A stretch of DNA of 64,000 nucleotides from JASLDZ01 sp964242625 (lineage in GTDB: Bacteria; Pseudomonadota; Alphaproteobacteria; Caulobacterales; Caulobacteraceae): positions 62,001 to 126,000 of the forward strand of contig CAXTAO010000007.1 in NCBI GenBank assembly GCA_964242625.1. Reading direction: 5' to 3'. The translations under genes and the position numbers were made by a program. This document shows, in pieces, positions 59,205 to 64,000 of this stretch. The first letter of the stretch is position 1. The number at the start of each line of letters is the position of its first letter. A model generated the notes under the pieces. That model did no database searches. It was given only the letters and a program-made list of their open reading frames with translations, and was not told where the DNA came from.

Positions 59205-60575
59205 ATGCGCTACCTGCCCCTCTCCGACGCCGACCGGCGTGACATGCTGGGCGCCATCGGCGTCGGCGCGATTGACGAGCTGTTCGTCGACGTGCCCGCC
59301 TCCGCGCGCCTGGCCGCGCCGGTCGACCTGCCGCGGCACTCGGGGGAGCTGGAGGTGGGGCGCGCGCTCGGGCGCATGGCGGCGCGCAACCGTACCGCGG
59401 CGGACGGCCCGTTCTTCTGCGGGGCGGGGGCCTACCGCCACCACGTGCCGGCGACGGTGGACCATCTGATCCAGCGTTCGGAGTTCCTGACCAGCTACAC
59501 GCCTTACCAGCCCGAGATCGCCCAGGGCACGCTGCAGGTGCTGTTCGAGTTCCAGACCCAGGTGGCCGCCCTCCTCGGCATGGAGGTGGCCAACGCCTCG
59601 CTCTACGACGGCTCCACCGCGACCGCCGAGGCGGTGATGATGGCCGGGCGGATCACGCGGCGGCGCAAGGCGGTGCTCTCGCCGGGGCTGCACCCGCACT
59701 ACGCCGAGACCGTCGCCACCCTGGCCTTCGCCGCGGGGATGGAGGTGGAGGCGCTGCCCCTCGCCATCGACGCCGAGGCGAGCGTGCTCGACCACCTGGG
59801 GCCAGACGTGGCGTGCGTGGTCGTGCAGACGCCCAACCTCTTCGGCACGGCCACCGACGTCACCGCCATCGGCGAGGCGGCGCGGGCTGCGGGCGCCTTG
59901 ATGATCGTGGCCGTGACCGAGGTGGCGTCCTTGGGCCTCCTCAAGTCGCCGGGCGAGATGGGGGCCGACATCGCGGTGGCGGAGGGGCAGTCGATCGGCG
60001 TGGGGCTGAACTTCGGCGGTCCCTACGTCGGCCTCTTCGCCTGCCGCGAAAAGCACCTGCGCCAGGCCCCGGGCCGCCTTTGCGGCGAGACGGTGGACGC
60101 CGACGGCCGCCGCGGCTTCACCCTGACGCTCTCCACCCGCGAGCAGCACATCCGGCGCGACAAGGCGACCTCGAACATCTGCACCAACTCTGGACTTTGC
60201 GCGCTAGCCTTCTCCATTCACATGAGCCTCCTGGGCGAAGCGGGGCTGCGTCGGTTGTCCGAGCTCAGCCACGGCCAGGCGAGGAAGCTCGCGCGGGCGG
60301 CGGCGGCGATCCCCGGCTTCGAGGTGCTGAACACCCGGGTGTTCAACGAGATCGCTGTGCGCACGCCCATGCCGGCCGCCGACTATGCGCAGCTCATGGC
60401 GGACAACAACATCCTCGCCGGGGTTCCCGTCTCGCGCCTCGCGCCGGCGGCCGGGATGGACGACGTGCTCCTCCTCGCCGCCACCGAAACCACCACCGAC
60501 GACGAGATCGCGATCCTGCGCCGCGCATCGACCCGCATCCTCGGCGAGCGCGCCGCCATGGGAGACTGGGCGTGA
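59205..60575 (+). CDS. gcvPA: Glycine dehydrogenase (decarboxylating) subunit 1
   Basis: The protein has 456 residues. It is the N-terminal-like half of P protein in its split form: RYLPLSDADRRDMLGAIGVG, FFCGAGAYRHHVPATVDHLI, SYTPYQPEIAQGTLQVLFEF, GMEVANASLYDGSTATAEAV and DKATSNICTNSGLCALAFSI. With subunit 2 it decarboxylates glycine and passes the aminomethyl group to the H protein. It does not bind the catalytic PLP itself. Confidence 0.97.
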   Translation: MRYLPLSDADRRDMLGAIGVGAIDELFVDVPASARLAAPVDLPRHSGELEVGRALGRMAARNRTAADGPFFCGAGAYRHHVPATVDHLIQRSEFLTSYTPYQPEIAQGTLQVLFEFQTQVAALLGMEVANASLYDGSTATAEAVMMAGRITRRRKAVLSPGLHPHYAETVATLAFAAGMEVEALPLAIDAEASVLDHLGPDVACVVVQTPNLFGTATDVTAIGEAARAAGALMIVAVTEVASLGLLKSPGEMGADIAVAEGQSIGVGLNFGGPYVGLFACREKHLRQAPGRLCGETVDADGRRGFTLTLSTREQHIRRDKATSNICTNSGLCALAFSIHMSLLGEAGLRRLSELSHGQARKLARAAAAIPGFEVLNTRVFNEIAVRTPMPAADYAQLMADNNILAGVPVSRLAPAAGMDDVLLLAATETTTDDEIAILRRASTRILGERAAMGDWA

Positions 60576-62173
60576 GCACCATGAACACGGTCGGTCGCCC
60601 CACGCGCCCGCAGTCCGCTGGCCCTGACAACGACTACAAGCACCCGACGCTGACGGGCGGGCGGGGGCTCCTGCAGGACGAGCCGCTGCTGTTCGAGCTC
60701 GAGGGGTGGGACCGCACGGGCGTCGACCTGCCGGAGCCGGAGGGTGCGCCCGCCGACGAACTCGCGGGCCTGCTCCGCACCGCGCCCATCGGTCTGCCGG
60801 GTCTCTCGGAGCCCGAGTGCGTGCGCCACTACGTGCGCCTGTCCCAGAAGAACCACGCGATCGACTTGGCGCTCTATCCGCTGGGCTCGTGCACCATGAA
60901 GCACAACCCGCGGATGAACGAGCGCGTGGCGCGCCTGCCGGGCTTCGCCGACGTGCACCCGCTGCAGCCGCAGTCGACCGTGCAAGGCGCGCTGGAGGTG
61001 ATGGACACGCTGGCCCACTGGCTGAAGACGCTGACCGGCATGCCGGCCGTCGCGCTCAGCCCCAAGGCCGGGGCTCACGGCGAGCTGTGCGGCCTCCTCG
61101 CCATCCGCGCCGCCCACCGTGCCGCCGGGCACGGCCTGCGCTCCGAGCATCCGCGCGACACCGTGCTAACGCCGACGAGCGCCCACGGCACAAACCCCGC
61201 CACCGCCGCCTTCGTCGGCTACAAGGTGGTGGAGATCGCGCAAACCGCAGACGGGCGCGTCGACCTCGCCGACCTAGAGTCGAAGCTCGGCCCGCACGTG
61301 GCCGCCATCATGGTCACCAACCCCAACACCTGCGGCCTGTTCGAGCGCGACATCGTCGAGATCGCACGGCTGACCCACGCGGCGGGAGCCTACTTCTACT
61401 GCGACGGGGCCAACTTCAACGCCATCGTCGGCCGGGTGCGGCCGGGCGATCTCGGCGTCGACGCCATGCACATCAACCTGCACAAGACCTTCGCGACGCC
61501 CCACGGCGGCGGCGGCCCGGGCGCCGGCCCGGTGGTGCTGAGCGAGGCGCTGGCGCCCTACGCGCCCCTGCCGTGGGTGGTGCACGGCGCGAGCGGCTTC
61601 AAGCTGGTGGAGGAGGCGCACTGGAAGGCGGAAGGCGCCTTTGGCCGCATGTGCGCCTTCCACGGCCAGATGGGCATGTTCACCCGCGCGCTGGCCTACA
61701 TGATGAGCCACGGCTCCGACGGCCTGCGCCAAGTGGCGGAGGATGCGGTCTTGAACGCCAACTACCTCAAGGCGCGGCTCTCGCCCGCCATGAGCGCGGC
61801 TTTCTCTGACGGGCCCTGCATGCACGAGGCGCTGTTCGACGACTGCTGGCTGGAGGGCACAGGCGTGACCACGCTCGACTTCGCCAAGGCGATGATCGAC
61901 GAGGGCTTCCACCCGATGACCATGTACTTTCCGTTGGTGGTCCATGGCGCGATGCTGATCGAGCCCACCGAGACGGAGTCCAAGGCCGAGCTCGACCGCT
62001 TCGCCGACGCGCTTTTGGCGCTGGCGCAGGCCGCCAAGGCCGGAGAGGTGGAGCGCTTCACGGGCGCGCCCTATCACGCGCCCCTGCGCCGGCTGGACGA
62101 GACGGCCGCCGCGCGCCGACCTCGCCTGCGCTGGACGCCGCCCGCCGCCGCCGCCGCGATCGCGGCCGAATAG
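60572..62173 (+). CDS. gcvPB: Glycine dehydrogenase (decarboxylating) subunit 2
   Basis: The protein has about 533 residues. The PLP lysine is in NLHKTFATPHGGGGPGAGPV; other markers are LYPLGSCTMKHNPRMNERVA, LSPKAGAHGELCGLLAIRAA, TSAHGTNPATAAFVGYKVVE, and NPNTCGLFERDIVEIARLTH. The start may be the GTG at 60572, overlapping the gcvPA stop as GTGA and 7 bases from GGGAG, or the ATG at 60581. It completes the operon; the L protein is not in the window. Confidence 0.96.
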   Translation: MSTMNTVGRPTRPQSAGPDNDYKHPTLTGGRGLLQDEPLLFELEGWDRTGVDLPEPEGAPADELAGLLRTAPIGLPGLSEPECVRHYVRLSQKNHAIDLALYPLGSCTMKHNPRMNERVARLPGFADVHPLQPQSTVQGALEVMDTLAHWLKTLTGMPAVALSPKAGAHGELCGLLAIRAAHRAAGHGLRSEHPRDTVLTPTSAHGTNPATAAFVGYKVVEIAQTADGRVDLADLESKLGPHVAAIMVTNPNTCGLFERDIVEIARLTHAAGAYFYCDGANFNAIVGRVRPGDLGVDAMHINLHKTFATPHGGGGPGAGPVVLSEALAPYAPLPWVVHGASGFKLVEEAHWKAEGAFGRMCAFHGQMGMFTRALAYMMSHGSDGLRQVAEDAVLNANYLKARLSPAMSAAFSDGPCMHEALFDDCWLEGTGVTTLDFAKAMIDEGFHPMTMYFPLVVHGAMLIEPTETESKAELDRFADALLALAQAAKAGEVERFTGAPYHAPLRRLDETAAARRPRLRWTPPAAAAAIAAE

Positions 62174-62238
62174 CCGATCGCCAGCCCCGCCGGCTTGCGC
62201 CACTTTGGGCGCGGGTCGGGCGGCGACGGGGAGGCGAG

Positions 62239-62607
62239 GTGGCGAAGGCGGCGGCGCGGCTGAAACGGGCGGCCGGCGTCGGGGCTGGCTTCGCCCTGAT
62301 CACCGTCGGCGCGCTCGGGGCGTGGATCCCCTTCACCTTCCACGTACTTGGCCTTTTGGTGGTCGTAGGGCTGGCGCTCGTGCTGCGCTCGTCGCAGGCG
62401 TGGCGGCGGCGCTTCGTGCGCTGGCAGCGGCGACACCCGAGATGGGGCGTGCCGCTGCGACGGCTGCTCAGGCGACCTCCCGAGATCGCGCCGGTCGCCT
62501 GGCATGAGATGTTGCGCAGCGAGCGCTGGCTCGTGCCGCGCCGGTGGCGACGGCTGGCGACGTGGCGTCGGCGGGCGCGCCGGGCGTGGCGAGGCGTGCG
62601 CGCTTGA
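62239..62607 (+). CDS. Small membrane protein of unknown function
   Basis: The protein has 122 residues from a GTG preceded by GGGGAGG. One hydrophobic hairpin (VGAGFALITVGALGAWIPFT and LGLLVVVGLALVLRSS) is followed by a very basic C-terminal half (RWQRRHPRWGVPLRRLLRRP and a final RRLATWRRRARRAWRG). This resembles short two-helix proteins with a basic cytoplasmic tail, but the family is not recognised. It lies 65 bases after gcvPB and converges with the ATP synthase genes. Confidence 0.6.
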   Translation: MAKAAARLKRAAGVGAGFALITVGALGAWIPFTFHVLGLLVVVGLALVLRSSQAWRRRFVRWQRRHPRWGVPLRRLLRRPPEIAPVAWHEMLRSERWLVPRRWRRLATWRRRARRAWRGVRA

Positions 62608-62688
62608 GCTTCAAACGCCCGTGTAGTGCGGCCGTGGACGGCGGCGGAGACGCTCAGGGGAGCGCGCGCGCGCCGGGCGCGGCGCGGG

Positions 62689-63186
62689 TCAGCCCAGGCG
62701 GGCGGGAAGCGCCTCGATCGCCCGCTGAATCAGCGGGTCGTCGTTTGCGCCCGTAGCGAGACGGCGCGACAGGACTTCCTGCGCGGCGGAGCCGGCGAGC
62801 CGTGCGGCTGCGGCCTTCACCTCGGCGGCGGCCTGCGACTCGGCGGTGGCGATGCGGCGGTCGGCCAGGGCGCTGCGCCGGGCGATCTGCTCCTCCAGCT
62901 TGGTGCGAGCGTCCGTCTCGAGCCGGCGCGCCTCGACCTCGGCCTCGGCCAGCATGCGCTGCGCGTCCGCCTCCGCCGCCTCGCGCCGGGCCTTGAGGCC
63001 GTCGAGCAGCGCCTGAGCCTCGGCGCGGAGGGCTTGGGCCTCGTCCAGCGCCGCCTTGATCTTGCCGCTGCGCGCGTCGAGCTGGGCGGCGGCCATGCCG
63101 GGCACCTTGAGGGTGACCAGGAGGCCGAAGAAGATCACGAGGCCTACGGCGACCCAGAACTCGGGATTGCCGAAAAGAGCGGTCAT
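62689..63186 (-). CDS. atpF: F0F1 ATP synthase subunit b
   Basis: The protein has 165 residues. MTALFGNPEFWVAVGLVIFF supplies the single membrane helix, and the rest is a long Ala/Glu/Arg helix (LDEAQALRAEAQALLDGLKA) forming the peripheral stalk with b'. It connects F0 to the delta subunit of F1. The gene starts 12 bases after the b' stop. Confidence 0.93.
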   Translation of the reverse strand: MTALFGNPEFWVAVGLVIFFGLLVTLKVPGMAAAQLDARSGKIKAALDEAQALRAEAQALLDGLKARREAAEADAQRMLAEAEVEARRLETDARTKLEEQIARRSALADRRIATAESQAAAEVKAAAARLAGSAAQEVLSRRLATGANDDPLIQRAIEALPARLG

Positions 63187-63198
63187 GCGGGCGTGTCC

Positions 63199-63837
63199 TC
63201 AGCCGCGCTGGGCGACGGCGTCGAGCGCGCCGTCCACCTCGCCGGGCGAGGCGGTGCGGCCGGTCAGGCGCTCGGTGATCAGGGTGGCGGTGTCGCGGGC
63301 GACCTCGCGCACGTGGGTCATGGCCGCGTCGCGGCTCTCGCGGATGCGGGCCTCGGCGGCGTCGAGCTTGGCGTGGAGCTCGGCCTCCTGGGCGCCCTGG
63401 CGCTGGGCGGCCTCGGCCTGGGCGCGGGCCTTCGCGTCGGCGGCGGTCTTCTGCACGCGGGCGCGCGCTTCGGCCATCTCCGCCTGGGCGGCGGCAGCCT
63501 GGGCGTCGGCCTCGGCGCGGACGCGCCGGCCGTCGGCCAGCGCGCCCTCAATCGTCTGCTCCCGCTCGTCGCGCACGCGCCTCAGCCGGGGGGCGAACAC
63601 CCGCGACATGAGAAGGTACAGCGCGCCGAACAGGAGGAGGAGCCAGAGCACTTGGCTGAACCAGTACTCCGTGCGGAACTGCGGCAGCCCGCCTTCCTGC
63701 GCGGGCTCCGCCTGGCCGGTCGAGGCGCGAGCCGTGTCGGCCCCCGCCTGCGCCGGCGTCACCGGATGACCGTAGACCGCGTCGCCCCCCTGCGCCGCGG
63801 GGCTGGCGTCGGCGGGGGAGACGCGGTCGCCCTGCAT
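63199..63837 (-). CDS. F0F1 ATP synthase subunit b'
   Basis: The protein has 212 residues. After a 55-residue polar N-terminus comes YWFSQVLWLLLLFGALYLLM as membrane helix, followed by RVFAPRLRRVRDEREQTIEG and a long Ala/Glu helix (ADAQAAAAQAEMAEARARVQ). The pair b' and b is typical of photosynthetic and other alphaproteobacteria. The N-terminal extension before the helix is longer than usual. Its ATG overlaps the stop of atpE as TGATG. Confidence 0.92.
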   Translation of the reverse strand: MQGDRVSPADASPAAQGGDAVYGHPVTPAQAGADTARASTGQAEPAQEGGLPQFRTEYWFSQVLWLLLLFGALYLLMSRVFAPRLRRVRDEREQTIEGALADGRRVRAEADAQAAAAQAEMAEARARVQKTAADAKARAQAEAAQRQGAQEAELHAKLDAAEARIRESRDAAMTHVREVARDTATLITERLTGRTASPGEVDGALDAVAQRG

Positions 63838-64000
63838 CAGGAGTAGAGCACCAGGATGCCGAGCACGAAGGCCAGGATGCCCAGCGCTTCCGCCAGCGCC
63901 GCGCCCACGAACAGGTTGCCGATCTGAGCGCCGGCGGCCGACGGATTGCGCAGCGCGCCCGACAGGAAGTTGCCGAAGATCACGCCCACGCCGATGCCGG
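63837..64000 (-). CDS. atpE: F0F1 ATP synthase subunit c, cut by the window end
   Basis: The final 53 codons of subunit c are present; the 5' part lies beyond base 64000. The visible sequence reads GIGVGVIFGNFLSGALRNPS, then QIGNLFVGAALAEALGILAF and VLGILVLYS before TGA. The Glu of AALAEALG is the proton-binding carboxylate of the c ring. The gene order c, b', b is standard for the alphaproteobacterial F0 operon, and atpB and atpI would be expected just outside. Confidence 0.93.
   Translation of the reverse strand, partial: GIGVGVIFGNFLSGALRNPSAAGAQIGNLFVGAALAEALGILAFVLGILVLYS

Noticed and set aside
1..64000. Mobile elements, CRISPR arrays or prophage
   Set aside because: No transposase, integrase, phage structural gene or spaced direct repeats were found on either strand.

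Overview
The window is very GC-rich (roughly 70% or more) and gene-dense. Codons end almost always in G or C, and many genes overlap by ATGA, GTGA or TGATG. The gene content points to an alphaproteobacterium, most likely in or near Caulobacterales: the tatABC-serS-surE-pcm-nlpD-like run, split glycine decarboxylase (gcvPA/gcvPB) behind a tandem glycine riboswitch, paired F0 b/b' subunits, a NodT-type outer membrane factor, and an Mla-type ABC transporter with a lipoprotein partner. This placement is an inference from gene order and protein style; no 16S gene is present. I see no insertion sequence, prophage, CRISPR array or replication origin.

Layout. 1-3.9 kb: an edge-truncated gene, a DUF2182 membrane protein and a tyrosinase in one leftward run, a 461-base spacer of lower GC, and a small membrane protein. 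4-9.1 kb: ribD-ribA, a cytochrome b561, a processive family 2 glycosyltransferase and an SplB-like radical SAM protein. 9.1-15.5 kb: a secreted Cys-rich protein, galU, glmS, a mazEF toxin-antitoxin pair, glmM and an IF-1 with a basic tail. 15.5-22.6 kb: a TraB/GumN-like protein, a tandem-motif aspartic protease, wrbA, a second b561, a thioesterase, an acyl-CoA dehydrogenase, DUF3253, a GST and a lipase-like lipoprotein. 22.6-31.2 kb: aminotransferase plus MFS exporter, next to an RND efflux operon (outer membrane factor, adaptor, permease). 31.2-37.4 kb: a single-domain PAS protein, a DUF4130-UdgX fusion with its radical SAM partner, a GNAT, and a glycosyltransferase/UDP-galactopyranose mutase fusion. 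37.5-41 kb: an Mla-like lipid transport operon. 41-50.2 kb: an Fe(II) dioxygenase, an amidohydrolase, tRNA-Thr, the tat operon, serS, surE, pcm and a LysM/M23 lipoprotein. 50.2-56.9 kb: an EAL protein, a GNAT, rnhA, thrB, a secreted protein, argS and DUF4174. 57.3-62.2 kb: glycine riboswitch and gcvT-H-PA-PB. 62.2-64 kb: a small membrane protein and F0 ATP synthase genes b, b' and c (c is cut by the window end).

How the genes work together. Several neighbourhoods converge on the envelope: galU, glmS and glmM make UDP-sugar precursors, the GT2 and GT-UGM proteins use or make sugars, the Mla operon moves phospholipid, and Tat and the LysM/M23 lipoprotein serve export and division. The glycine cleavage operon is under riboswitch control.

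The most unusual signal is inside serS. About 97 codons (46123-46413), near 51% GC by hand count and rich in codons otherwise rare here (ATA, AGA, TTA, GTA), replace a linker that is about 10 residues long in ordinary seryl-tRNA synthetases. The reading frame stays open on both sides and all catalytic motifs remain. I do not recognise the inserted domain.
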